Source: Deltaproteobacteria bacterium
GTDB lineage: Bacteria; Desulfobacterota; Desulfobacteria; Desulfobacterales; JAFDCJ01
Direction: 5' to 3'
NCBI GenBank assembly: GCA_019312835.1
Contig: JAFDCJ010000299.1
Span: 1-40,585, forward strand
Length of the DNA: 40,585 nt
The translations under genes and the position numbers were made by a program. How positions within the stretch are numbered: position 1 is the first letter of the stretch; every line of letters begins with the position of its first letter. The notes under the pieces are model-generated. The model did not search any database, had not been told where the DNA came from, and worked only from the letters and a program-made list of their open reading frames with translations. Below are positions 24,764 to 33,218 of the stretch, in pieces.

Positions 24764-26032
24764 CTACAAAATGCCTTTGTCCCCCACAACCCGGGCCCAG
24801 GCGTCAAATGCGCCCAAATTGGCCGTCGTATGGTAATCGACATGATAGTCGCTGCTGCCCACCCGCGCAATGACATCGAAAGCCTGGTCGTCGGCCGGCA
24901 GGTACAACGGCTTTAGCCCGCCATCATCGCGGCTGCTCTGCAGGTAGTCGCGCTGCGCCTGGCAATCGGCTAAAAAGGCCTTCTCGCTGAAAAAATTGAG
25001 GTTGTCCAGCACACCGAAACAATGGCGGGCGTTGTGGACACCGAATTCACACAAGATCCGGCGACCGCGGATACCGTCCGCCAATGCCTGCTCATCAGGG
25101 ATTTTGGCACTGGTACTGCCGCCGGATTGGACCGTGGGCAGTTTGGTCACCCACATGTTAAGCCGGGCAACGGCCACATTCAGCAGGTTCATGGCATCAT
25201 GGGAATAATCCAGATCACCGTCGGGGCGGGTGGTGCAGGGCATTCCGCCGAACATACACAGCATGCCGGGTTTAACGGTCTGCGCCACGGCCAGCATGAA
25301 CATGATTTCGGCATGGGTGATGATGATGCACGCTTCCGGGGTTTGAGGCGCCGTGCGTCCGGCCAGGGGCATGGTGGTCAGCCGCAGGTTATTGCCGGCC
25401 CGGGCACTGCGGATCAGGCCGTCCATCATATCATCCATGCAGATCAGCGGCGATTTAACGCCGCAGATGGAGTCGTGCCAATCATCGCGACCGGCAAACC
25501 ACTTCACCGCTTCCTGCCCGTCCATGTAGGCGCTGCAGGTGATTTTGATGCATCTTTGCAATCGATCCATGATTTGATTGCATGTTAAGGGATCGCCTTT
25601 GTGAACTTTTACCGGCTGGCTCAAGAACCGCACCACATCGAGATTATCGCCGATAATGCCGATCAGACGCTCCAGTTCATCATAGGTTGCCGGCATGGGG
25701 AACTGGTCGCCCTCCCGGTACAGGAAAGGGGGGATCCCCCCGATTCCCAGGGTGTTGGACCCTTCGTCCCCCATAAATGTCTTGGCGGCGGCATCCAGAC
25801 TTTGATCGATCAGCTCCGGCAGCAGGTAGATGCGGTCGACCGTGGGATCGTAGGCAGCCAGGCCGGTAGCCTCCAACAGCTCGATGACCGCACTATTTTT
25901 TGTCTCGATACCGACTTCGGCCAAAACGGCCTTGGTGGTTGTGTGGATTCTTTCATAGATCTGCTTTTCCGCAAGCAACGCTTCACGGTGTTCAGGCTGA
26001 GAGAACAGGATTTTGCTATCGAAATCGAACAT
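24764..26032 (-). CDS. MttB-family (COG5598) methyltransferase homologue, short divergent form (paralogue B)
   Basis: A 422-residue relative of trimethylamine methyltransferase, about 55 residues shorter than paralogue A and clearly divergent from it. Shared family segments are MPLAGRTAPQTPEA near 234-247 and GGSTSAKIPDEQALADG near 320-336, the latter matching the conserved DAQ/DEQ region. The frame has no internal amber codon. I chose the ATG at 26032 over an adjacent GTG; neither has a strong ribosome binding site. It is followed by the kinase gene, and preceded by a dimethylglycine dehydrogenase-like gene after 234 bases containing a REP-like element. Whether it demethylates an amine or has lost that role is open. 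Confidence 0.82.
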   Translation of the reverse strand: MFDFDSKILFSQPEHREALLAEKQIYERIHTTTKAVLAEVGIETKNSAVIELLEATGLAAYDPTVDRIYLLPELIDQSLDAAAKTFMGDEGSNTLGIGGIPPFLYREGDQFPMPATYDELERLIGIIGDNLDVVRFLSQPVKVHKGDPLTCNQIMDRLQRCIKITCSAYMDGQEAVKWFAGRDDWHDSICGVKSPLICMDDMMDGLIRSARAGNNLRLTTMPLAGRTAPQTPEACIIITHAEIMFMLAVAQTVKPGMLCMFGGMPCTTRPDGDLDYSHDAMNLLNVAVARLNMWVTKLPTVQSGGSTSAKIPDEQALADGIRGRRILCEFGVHNARHCFGVLDNLNFFSEKAFLADCQAQRDYLQSSRDDGGLKPLYLPADDQAFDVIARVGSSDYHVDYHTTANLGAFDAWARVVGDKGIL

Positions 26033-26122
26033 CACCGTATCTTAACCATTCGCGCTGGTCGATAATTTGGATCTGGTAGCTAAAAAAGTGAAGTATGATT
26101 CTCAACAATAGGTTTCCGCAGT

Positions 26123-26180
26123 CAGCGTAGGGTCGGCCACCGTGCCGACCAAATCGGCGGGCACGGTGGCCCGCCCAACG
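26123..26180. repeat. REP-like palindromic element
   Basis: GCCACCGTGCC (26136-26146) pairs perfectly with GGCACGGTGGC (26160-26170), extended on both sides by imperfect GGGTCG/CCGCCC pairing, with outer GCGTAGGG. This looks like the common dispersed type of GTAGGG(T/C) element with a GC-rich stem. One copy only in this window. Confidence 0.6.
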
Positions 26181-26266
26181 AAAGCATTGAATCTTCCTTC
26201 TCAATTAATCGGGCCGCTTCGCAGCCGCCAGTTGGGTCGCAACATAGAACCTGAAATCTCGGACAA

Positions 26267-28690
26267 TCACATCATTATCTTCTTTTTCTCCGGATCGTAA
26301 AGGACACGACTCGGTTCCAGCTTCGCTTGGTAGATTTCCTTATAGGACTCTATCTCAAACTCACTGTTTGGATCGGCCAGTTCAGCAGGTATGTACCCGT
26401 AACAGATGTTTTTCTTGACCGTGTGGCCGTAACCGGAACTGGTGGTGACCCCCAGCACCTCTCCGCGGCGAATGATGGGGGCACTGCCCTGAAGCATCAG
26501 CGGCTGGCCGGTGTCGATGGTGAAGGAACACAGCTTCCATTCGGGTCCCGTTGACTTGATTCGGAGCAGCGCTTCTTTGCCCATAAAATCATCTTTATCC
26601 AGGGCCACACAGAAGCCGAGCCCGGCATCATAGGGGGTATACTCAGGGGTTAGCTCCGATCCCCAGTCGGCATAGCCTTTTTCCAGGTGCAGGGAAGCAA
26701 TGGTTCGATAACCGGCGTTTTGGACCCCGAGGTCCTGACCCGCCTCCCACAGGGATTCATAGACATGGGCGGCAAACTCGGTGGGAATGTAGAGCTCATA
26801 GCCCAGCTCCCCGGCGTAGGTGATCCGAAATGAGATGACCGGCGCATGCCCGACCGTGAAATTTTGACAGGTGCCGAAGGGAAAGTGCTCGTTGTTGATA
26901 TCGGCGTTGGTCAGTTTTTGCAAAAGTGCCCGCGCTTGGGGACCGATCACGTTAATGACGCCATAGGCTGAGGTTACGTCGTTTACGAAAACCGAACCGT
27001 CGGCCGGCAGATGATGGTTGAGCCACCAGGCCGTCCGCTGCCCAAAGGCGGTGCCCACCACCAGCAAAAAGCGATCACCGGCCAGCCGCCCGATGGTCAG
27101 GTCACACTCGATGGTACCCCTGGGGTTGCACATCTGGGTGTAGATAACCTTGCCGACGGGCTTATCGATCTGGTTGACGCACAGCCGATTCAAAAAGGCC
27201 GGGGCGCCTGGGCCCTGAACCGCGAATTTGCAAAAGGAGGATTGATCGATCAGCACCACGTTTTCCCTGGCATTTTGGTGCTCGGCGGCCACGTGCTCAA
27301 ACCAGTTGGGAATTTCAAAGGTAAGCTCGTCCTCGGGGGTCACACCCGCCGGCGCAAACCAGTTGGCGCGCTCCCAGCCGTATTTGGCGCCATAAACCGC
27401 CCCCTTTTCCTTTAGCAGGAAATAGAGCGGACTGCGCCGGATGCCGCGCGCCGAGTCGTGCTCCTCGTGGGGCCAGTGGATGGTATAATGTTTGCCGTAA
27501 ATTTCTTTGGTGCGCTCGACGTTGTAGGCCCGGCTGGCGTGATAGGGACCGAAACGGCGGATATCCAGCGGCCAGATGTTTAGACTCGGCTCCCCTTCGA
27601 TGATCCATTCGGCCATCATGCGGCCGGCGCCGCCCCCGGCGGCAATGCCGAAGGCGTTAAAGCCGACGGCTACGAAAACGTTGTCGAGTTCCGGTGCCGG
27701 CCCCATGATGGCGTCACCGTCCGGTGTAAATCCCTCCGGCCCGTTGACCAGTCTGGAAATGCCGGCTTCAGCCAGACAGGGTGTGCGCTGCATGGCCGGA
27801 TCCGAAAGCTGCTGGAAATGATCGAAGTCTTCATCCAGCAGCTGGGAGATAAAATCGTTGGACACGCCCGCGACCCCCCAGGGAATCCCGTTGCGTTCAT
27901 AGCCGCCCATCACCAGACCGCCGACCTCTTCTTTGTAATACAGCAGGCTGTCTTTATCACGAATGGTGGGCAGATCCGGCGGCAGACCCTCGATCTCCTC
28001 GGTCACCAGATACTGATGCTGAAAGGGCACCACCGGGGTATTAACCCCCAGCATTTCTCCCACCTGATAGCCCCACATACCGGTGCAGTTGACCACAACT
28101 TCGCATTGAATATCTCCCTGGTCGGTTTTGACGGCCGTCACCCGGCTTTTATCGAATTCAAAACCGGTCACCAACGTGTGCTCATATAGGATTGCGCCCC
28201 GATTGCGGGCGCCTTTGGCCAGGGCCTGGGTGATGCCGGCCGGATCGGCCTGCCCGTCGGTGGGCATGAAGGCCGCACCGATGATACCGTCCAGGGAGAT
28301 GATCGGGCACAGATCATAGGCCTCTTTAGGCGAGATCAGCTGCATCTCGAGTCCGAAGCTGCGGGCGGTGGTGGCCCCTTTTTTCAGCTCGTACATCCGC
28401 TCGGGGGTGCTGGCAAGGTGCAGGCAGCCGCTCATTTTCCAGCCGGTTGTCAGGCCGGTCTCCGCCTCCAGCTGGTCGTAAAGGCTGACGCTGTATTGCA
28501 GCATGCGCGTGATGTTGCGTTCGGACCTCAACTGTCCCACCAGCCCGGCGGCATGCCAGGTGGATCCGCTGGTGAGTTCGCCCTTCTCGACGATGACAAC
28601 GTCCTTCCAGCCCATCTTGGTCAGGTGGTAGGCGGTGCTGCAACCGATGATGCCACCACCGATGATGACAACGCGTGCACGATCCTGCAT
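26267..28690 (-). CDS. Dimethylglycine/sarcosine dehydrogenase-like flavoprotein with aminomethyltransferase domain (paralogue 2)
   Basis: FAD- and probably tetrahydrofolate-dependent N-methyl oxidase/dehydrogenase of 807 residues. GGGIIG at 11-16 is the FAD-binding turn; H46 in GSTWHAAG matches the flavinylated histidine of dimethylglycine dehydrogenase with its classical tryptophan. The GcvT-like domain starts near residue 430 and the C-terminal barrel near 730. The ATG at 28690 follows AAGGAG by six bases; the TTG five codons upstream lies inside that site and is rejected. It precedes the MttB-like/kinase/MttB-like genes and follows the membrane ETF oxidoreductase gene. In mitochondria such enzymes donate electrons to ETF, and EtfA/EtfB are encoded just upstream. 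Substrate not determined. Confidence 0.92.
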   Translation of the reverse strand: MQDRARVVIIGGGIIGCSTAYHLTKMGWKDVVIVEKGELTSGSTWHAAGLVGQLRSERNITRMLQYSVSLYDQLEAETGLTTGWKMSGCLHLASTPERMYELKKGATTARSFGLEMQLISPKEAYDLCPIISLDGIIGAAFMPTDGQADPAGITQALAKGARNRGAILYEHTLVTGFEFDKSRVTAVKTDQGDIQCEVVVNCTGMWGYQVGEMLGVNTPVVPFQHQYLVTEEIEGLPPDLPTIRDKDSLLYYKEEVGGLVMGGYERNGIPWGVAGVSNDFISQLLDEDFDHFQQLSDPAMQRTPCLAEAGISRLVNGPEGFTPDGDAIMGPAPELDNVFVAVGFNAFGIAAGGGAGRMMAEWIIEGEPSLNIWPLDIRRFGPYHASRAYNVERTKEIYGKHYTIHWPHEEHDSARGIRRSPLYFLLKEKGAVYGAKYGWERANWFAPAGVTPEDELTFEIPNWFEHVAAEHQNARENVVLIDQSSFCKFAVQGPGAPAFLNRLCVNQIDKPVGKVIYTQMCNPRGTIECDLTIGRLAGDRFLLVVGTAFGQRTAWWLNHHLPADGSVFVNDVTSAYGVINVIGPQARALLQKLTNADINNEHFPFGTCQNFTVGHAPVISFRITYAGELGYELYIPTEFAAHVYESLWEAGQDLGVQNAGYRTIASLHLEKGYADWGSELTPEYTPYDAGLGFCVALDKDDFMGKEALLRIKSTGPEWKLCSFTIDTGQPLMLQGSAPIIRRGEVLGVTTSSGYGHTVKKNICYGYIPAELADPNSEFEIESYKEIYQAKLEPSRVLYDPEKKKIMM

Positions 28691-29006
28691 AATTTTCTCC
28701 TTCAAGCAAAATCCGGTATCGCTAAGAAGAACAGCTTATATTGGTCTGAGGCCTGTGGCTAAATTTCGGAGGCGAAAATTATAAATCCGAAACTCGAAAT
28801 CCGAAACAAATCATAATATAAAATTTTCAAATGACCGAAACAAACAATTGGTGTTACACATCGTTAGTATTTTGAAGTTCTATTGTTTTGGAAATTCGAA
28901 TTTCGGATTTTGGATATTGTTTCGAATTTCGGATTTATGTAATCGCTATCTGTAATTTGCTTTCTTCTTTAGTTTAAATAACTGGTTTCCGGGTAAATGT
29001 CATCGG
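28691..29006. other. 316-base gap with a long word-type inverted repeat
   Basis: No gene. The AT-rich inverted repeat at 28781-28938 fills half of it. The remainder near 28691-28780 is the leader of the flavoprotein gene, with a strong ribosome binding site; no promoter was assigned. Confidence 0.5.
28781..28938. repeat. Word-type inverted repeat (TCCGAAAT)
   Basis: The left arm (28781-28809) begins ATAAATCCGAAACTCGAAA and the right arm ends with its reverse complement, with one mismatch over 19 bases, at 28920-28938. Inside the right arm the word TTTCGGATTT recurs (28911-28920, 28927-28936). The word TCCGAAAT is shared with repeats at 5998, 32290 and 35614. Confidence 0.65.
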
Positions 29007-31013
29007 CTACGAAGTTGCTTCATCGATGATTTCAGCGATATCTTTTACATCAGCCTGGCCGTTTTTATCATTGATGCCATCGCGCAGCATGGTGATGCAG
29101 AACGGGCATGCCGCCGCCACCGTGCTGGCACCGGTGGCCATGACTTCTTCAGCCCGTTCGTGGTTGATTCTTTTGCCGATCGTTTCTTCCATGAACATCC
29201 TGGCTCCCCCGGCACCGCAACAAAATCCCTCGGTGCGGTTGCGCGGCATCTCCAGCAGTTGCCGGCCGCCATTGGCCATCTGCAAAATCTGTCGGGGCGC
29301 ATCGACAATACCGTTCCAGCGTCCCAGGTAACAGGAATCGTGAAGGGTTAAGGTTTCGGTGACGCCACCGTCGGTTTTCAATTTTCCCTGCCGCAGCAGC
29401 TCCAGCAGTAACTCGGTGTGGTGGACAACATCATAGTTGGCACCGAACTGGGGATATTCGTTTTTCAGGGTGTTGAAACAATGGGGACAGGCTGTCAGAA
29501 TTTTTTTCGGCTTGTACTGATTGAGTGTCTGCACATTTTCGGCGATCATCATTTGGGCCAGGTATTCGTTGCCGGCGCGGCGGGCAACATCGCCGTTACA
29601 TCGCTCTTCTTCCCCCAGAATGGCGAAATTCACACCTGCTTTTTGGAGCACCCGGGCCATGGCCTGGGCAATCTTTTTGCCGCGATCGTCAAAGGAGCCT
29701 GCGCAGCCGACGAAGTACAACAAGTCGGCCTCGGGATTATCGCTCATGAGGGGAACCCCCATCCCCTTGGCCCAATCAGCCCGGGTATCGCTGCCGAATC
29801 CCCAGGGATTGGACTGATTTTCAAGGTTGGTGAAGGTTTCCTGGATTTCGGGTGGAAAGCTGGATTCCATCAAGACCTGGTATTTGCGGGCTTCAAGGAT
29901 GATGTCCAGATGTTGGATGTTGACCGGACAGATATCCTCACAGGCCCGGCAGGTCGTGCACGACCACAGAACATCTCCGCTTACCGGGGATTTCTCGCGC
30001 ACCAGCGGCAAAACCGCATCATACTCATGGCCTAAAATTGCTTTGGCCTGGGAAAAAAGATCGATCTTGCTGTCATGGATCATCCGCTTGGGCGACAGGG
30101 GCTTGCCGGTGGCATCCGCCGGGCATTGCTCCTCACAGCGACCGCATTCGGTGCAGGCATAGAGATCCAGCACATTTTTCCAGTTCAGTTCGCTCACTTT
30201 GCCCAGACCGAAGGTTTCAGCCTCCTCGTTCTCGATATCGGTCACAATCATGGCCTTGGAGCGCTCCAGGGGTTTTAAAAAAACATTGGGTACGGCGGCC
30301 AGCAGATGCAGATGCTTGGACCCAGGGATGTAGACCAGAAACCCCAGGATCGTCAGGATGTGAATCCAGTAAACGATTTCGAAGCCGGACCTGGCTGTTC
30401 CGGCAGCCAGATCATTTAGATCAAAAATATGATGGACTGCTTTCGAGACGGTTAGATAGCGGGCGTAATCAAAGCTGCCGCCACCGATGGAGGGCACCAA
30501 AAGAAAGGCATTGATCAAATGAAACGTGATGATGATAACCGCCGTAAAAAGAATGATAAGCCGCGCATCGAGGCCGTCGGTCAGATATGGCGGCTTGAGA
30601 AACAGGCGACGATAAAGCGCATACCCCAGGCCAATGAGAACCAGAAAAGCCAGGATGTCGGCCACAAAAAGATAGGCACCGTAAGGCCCCGGAATCCAGG
30701 CAGCCATGTGAAATCCCGGAAAGACGCCTCGGATCATCAACTCCAGGGAGTGGGGCTGCACGGCCAAGAACCCGAAAAAGATCAGGGTATGGGCCCAGCC
30801 GGCTCCGGGCTTGCGACGCACGTTGGTCTGGGCCAGCACATCGGTAAACAATAATTGAATCCGTTCGGGGATCCGGCTGAATTTAGCCTGCGTCTCACCC
30901 TGAACGCTTTGCATGATCAGGACGAGATCCCTGACCCGCATGAAAAACAAACCGAATCCGCCTAGAAGCGCTGCCGCCATGACGATGGACTTAATCCAGG
31001 AGTAGATTTCCAT
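29007..31013 (-). CDS. Membrane-bound Fe-S oxidoreductase, HdrD-like (ETF:menaquinone oxidoreductase type)
   Basis: Expected to move electrons from reduced ETF into the menaquinone pool. The 668-residue protein has an N-terminal membrane part with about five helices (near 8-26, 74-92, 113-133, 150-173, 212-230) and histidines that could hold heme b (H75, H165, H218). The cytoplasmic part has two 4Fe-4S motifs, C287/C290/C293/C297 and C352/C355/C358/C362. Two CCG domains follow, marked by ACPHC, and GFCCGAGGARMF with ACPFC, as in HdrB/HdrD. Adjacent ETF genes support the ETF partner. This architecture is widespread in Desulfobacterota for acyl-CoA and amine oxidation. The adjacent ETF and dimethylglycine dehydrogenase-like genes suggest an amine demethylation role here. 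Confidence 0.9.
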   Translation of the reverse strand: MEIYSWIKSIVMAAALLGGFGLFFMRVRDLVLIMQSVQGETQAKFSRIPERIQLLFTDVLAQTNVRRKPGAGWAHTLIFFGFLAVQPHSLELMIRGVFPGFHMAAWIPGPYGAYLFVADILAFLVLIGLGYALYRRLFLKPPYLTDGLDARLIILFTAVIIITFHLINAFLLVPSIGGGSFDYARYLTVSKAVHHIFDLNDLAAGTARSGFEIVYWIHILTILGFLVYIPGSKHLHLLAAVPNVFLKPLERSKAMIVTDIENEEAETFGLGKVSELNWKNVLDLYACTECGRCEEQCPADATGKPLSPKRMIHDSKIDLFSQAKAILGHEYDAVLPLVREKSPVSGDVLWSCTTCRACEDICPVNIQHLDIILEARKYQVLMESSFPPEIQETFTNLENQSNPWGFGSDTRADWAKGMGVPLMSDNPEADLLYFVGCAGSFDDRGKKIAQAMARVLQKAGVNFAILGEEERCNGDVARRAGNEYLAQMMIAENVQTLNQYKPKKILTACPHCFNTLKNEYPQFGANYDVVHHTELLLELLRQGKLKTDGGVTETLTLHDSCYLGRWNGIVDAPRQILQMANGGRQLLEMPRNRTEGFCCGAGGARMFMEETIGKRINHERAEEVMATGASTVAAACPFCITMLRDGINDKNGQADVKDIAEIIDEATS

Positions 31014-31087
31014 TGGCTATCCCATTAGCTTCTGTTCATTTTTACAAAGTGGTAAAGGGTATACGGTTGAAGGTAGAAGGAGTAAAT

Positions 31088-31228
31088 AGGTTTCAGGTGT
31101 CAAATATCAGAAGACAGATGACAGAAAACAGAAATCAGACGACCTCTCAGCATGATCAGAGTCTGTCTGCTAAAGATCCGAACATACTGATCCGCCATCT
31201 GTCTTCTGTCCTCTGAACACTGAAACCT
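31088..31228. repeat. Word-type inverted repeat (CAGAAGACAGATG)
   Basis: CAGAAGACAGATG (31108-31120) is perfectly complementary to CATCTGTCTTCTG (31196-31208). The flanks extend the pairing: AGGTTTCAG at 31088-31096 with CTGAAACCT at 31220-31228. It occupies most of the 247-base gap between EtfA and the membrane oxidoreductase gene. Confidence 0.7.
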
Positions 31229-31260
31229 TATATATAGATCCTCCTAAATACTTGCATTCT

Positions 31261-32220
31261 TTACGATTGCTGTTCTTTTAGCACTTCGGTCAACACCGGC
31301 ACCACTTCAAACAGATCAGCAATGATGCCGTAGTCGCATTTGCCGAATATGGGGGCGTCTTTGTCGGTGTTGACCGCCACGATGATCTTCGATGTTTTCA
31401 TCCCCGCAAAATGCTGCACCGAACCCGACAACCCGCAGCCGATGTACAATTTGGGACTAACCGTTTTACCGGTCTGGCCCACTTGCATGCTGTGCGGCGC
31501 AAAGCCCGCATCCACCGCCGCCCGCGAAGCTCCCACCGCCGCTCCCAGTATCTGCGCGCATTCGCGCAGTATCTGATAATTTTCCGGCGCGGCTATCGGC
31601 CGCCCACCGGTAATGATGATGTTGGCCTCGGCCAGATCAACCGCACCGCTGGCGCTCTGCTTGGTTTCCTGGATCTTGAGCTTGCCGCCATCCTGCACCG
31701 GCGCCTGATATTCGATGACAGATCCCTCACACGGCGCGCTGAGCGGCTCAATACTGTTGGGCCGCAGACCGCAGACGATGGGATTGCCATTGAGCTTGAT
31801 GGTCGCAACCGTTTTACCCGAAAAATGCGACTTGGTCACCGTCTGCGCCCCCAGATCCACCCCCAGGCAATCCTGCACCAGCGGCGCATCCAGCATGGCC
31901 GCCGCCCGCGCCAGCAGGTCACGACCCGCGGCACTGCTAAGCCCCAACAGGGCCGTCAGATTAAAATGGCCGACAGCCGCCGCCAGTGCCGCGGCTTGCA
32001 AATCCGGACTCGATGACAGATCCCCCCCGTCTGCGCCAAGCGCCACCACCTTCTCAACGCCATAGGACGCCAGAACCCCCTTGCAGGCCTCTGCACTGCC
32101 GTCTAAAACAAAGGCATGGATCTCAGGATCATCACTGCCGCGCGCAGCTGTAATCACGCCAAAATTTGATTCCTTAACCCCGTCGTCTCCGGTTTCGATT
32201 AGGACGCCAATGTTGGACAT
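31261..32220 (-). CDS. etfA: Electron transfer flavoprotein alpha subunit
   Basis: FAD-binding alpha subunit of ETF, 319 residues, the usual length. The C-terminal FAD domain is recognisable from PKLYIGCGLSGSVQHFAGM near residue 255 and AVNTDKDAPIFGKCDYGIIAD near 285-305. With the beta subunit it shuttles electrons from dehydrogenases, here most likely the two dimethylglycine dehydrogenase-like flavoproteins, to the membrane Fe-S oxidoreductase encoded next. A CGGAG ribosome binding site lies upstream of the ATG. The gap from etfB is 176 bases and is filled by a word-type inverted repeat, wide for a pair whose products form a dimer. I cannot tell a bifurcating from a non-bifurcating ETF by eye. 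Confidence 0.94.
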   Translation of the reverse strand: MSNIGVLIETGDDGVKESNFGVITAARGSDDPEIHAFVLDGSAEACKGVLASYGVEKVVALGADGGDLSSSPDLQAAALAAAVGHFNLTALLGLSSAAGRDLLARAAAMLDAPLVQDCLGVDLGAQTVTKSHFSGKTVATIKLNGNPIVCGLRPNSIEPLSAPCEGSVIEYQAPVQDGGKLKIQETKQSASGAVDLAEANIIITGGRPIAAPENYQILRECAQILGAAVGASRAAVDAGFAPHSMQVGQTGKTVSPKLYIGCGLSGSVQHFAGMKTSKIIVAVNTDKDAPIFGKCDYGIIADLFEVVPVLTEVLKEQQS

Positions 32221-32289
32221 ACTTTTTTAATCTCCGATCGTTGTAAGTTTTGTCTAGTTCATCCCCATACAAGCAGCTGCGTGTTGCGA

Positions 32290-32400
32290 GTTTCGGATCT
32301 TTCGATTGTGGATTTCGGATTTCGGATTTTGGATTTAAGAATCATCCGGAAATCTGATGATACGACAATCCGAAATCCGCATTCCCAAATCCGAAATCAT
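32290..32400. repeat. Word-type inverted repeat (TCCGAAAT) between etfB and etfA
   Basis: GATTTCGGATTT at 32311-32322 is perfectly complementary to AAATCCGAAATC at 32387-32398. The word recurs in tandem in the left arm (32311-32336). The right arm contains the stop codon of etfB (32397-32399). The transcript could therefore fold immediately after etfB translation ends. Confidence 0.7.
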
Positions 32401-33167
32401 AACACTTTTTCCTCTTCCTTTAAAATCCTGACCAGTTGCTCCACGGATTCCCGCACACTGCCCTCAAGGATTCGCGCCTGGCCCCTTTCCGGTACCGCTT
32501 CGAGATTGACGATTTCGGTCAGCGGGGCGGCCTGATCCAGGCCCAGATCGGCGATGTCGATTTGCTCGATCTCCTTTTTCTTGGCTTTCATGATGTCGGG
32601 CAGCTTGGGGTAGCGCGGCTCGTTCAATCCGCGGGTCGCACCGATCACACAGGGCGTGGACATTTCCACCACCTGCCGGGCACCGCCGCCGATCTCCCGC
32701 TCGACCACGGCTTTGCCGTCCCCCACGCTTAACGCCACAACATCGCTGACCACCGGCAGATCCAGAATTTTGGCCAGTCTAAAAGGCGTTTGCATCCCCT
32801 CGCTGTCTATGGACTGCTTGCCGCAGATGATCAGATCCGCACCGCCGTCCTGCTCGATGACTTTTCCCAGTGCCTGGCTGGTTAAACCGCTGTCCAGGAA
32901 CTGCGCTTCGGTCTTGACCAGAATCCCCCGGTGCGCGCCGATGGCCAGCGCGGAGCGCATTGTATTGATGGCAGCTTCCTTACCCACGGTAACGATGACG
33001 ACCTCACCGGCTCCGGCCTGCTCCACCATCCGAACCGCCTCCTCCACCGCGTACTCATCATAGGGGTTGACGATAAACTTGCACGTCTCCGCAAATCCCC
33101 TGCTCTCCACCACCGTAATCTTCGCCGCCGTGTCCGGTACGTGCTTGACGCATACAAAAATTTTCAT
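32397..33167 (-). CDS. etfB: Electron transfer flavoprotein beta subunit
   Basis: Beta subunit of ETF, 256 residues. The start is set at the ATG at 33167 because MKIFVCVKHVPDTAAKI is the canonical EtfB N-terminus; the 15-residue extension to 33212 is not conserved in character. The nucleotide-binding segment LIICGKQSIDSEGMQTPFRLA lies near residue 118-138. It is expressed with EtfA to form the soluble electron carrier of the block. A strong hairpin lies 21-51 bases upstream of the start codon, and the stop codon is in an inverted repeat arm, so message structure on both sides may balance expression. Confidence 0.94.
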   Translation of the reverse strand: MKIFVCVKHVPDTAAKITVVESRGFAETCKFIVNPYDEYAVEEAVRMVEQAGAGEVVIVTVGKEAAINTMRSALAIGAHRGILVKTEAQFLDSGLTSQALGKVIEQDGGADLIICGKQSIDSEGMQTPFRLAKILDLPVVSDVVALSVGDGKAVVEREIGGGARQVVEMSTPCVIGATRGLNEPRYPKLPDIMKAKKKEIEQIDIADLGLDQAAPLTEIVNLEAVPERGQARILEGSVRESVEQLVRILKEEEKVL

Positions 33168-33187
33168 TTTGAAATCCCAAAATATAG

Positions 33188-33218
33188 CCCTGATTGAGCC
33201 AAGAACACTCAATCAGGG
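33188..33218. promoter_or_regulatory. Hairpin upstream of etfB
   Basis: CCCTGATTGAG (33188-33198) and CTCAATCAGGG (33208-33218) form a perfect 11-bp stem with a 9-base loop. It sits in the leader of etfB, 21 bases from the ATG, without a T-run on either side. It could be an attenuator, an RNA-stability element or an operator for a dimeric protein. Confidence 0.5.

Noticed and set aside
22128-26032. Pyrrolysine-encoding MttB genes
   Set aside because: Both MttB-family frames run their full expected length with no internal amber codon, and no pyl genes are present.
33168-33212. N-terminal extension of EtfB
   Set aside because: The canonical MKIFVCVKHVPD start lies at 33167, and the extension overlaps the upstream hairpin.
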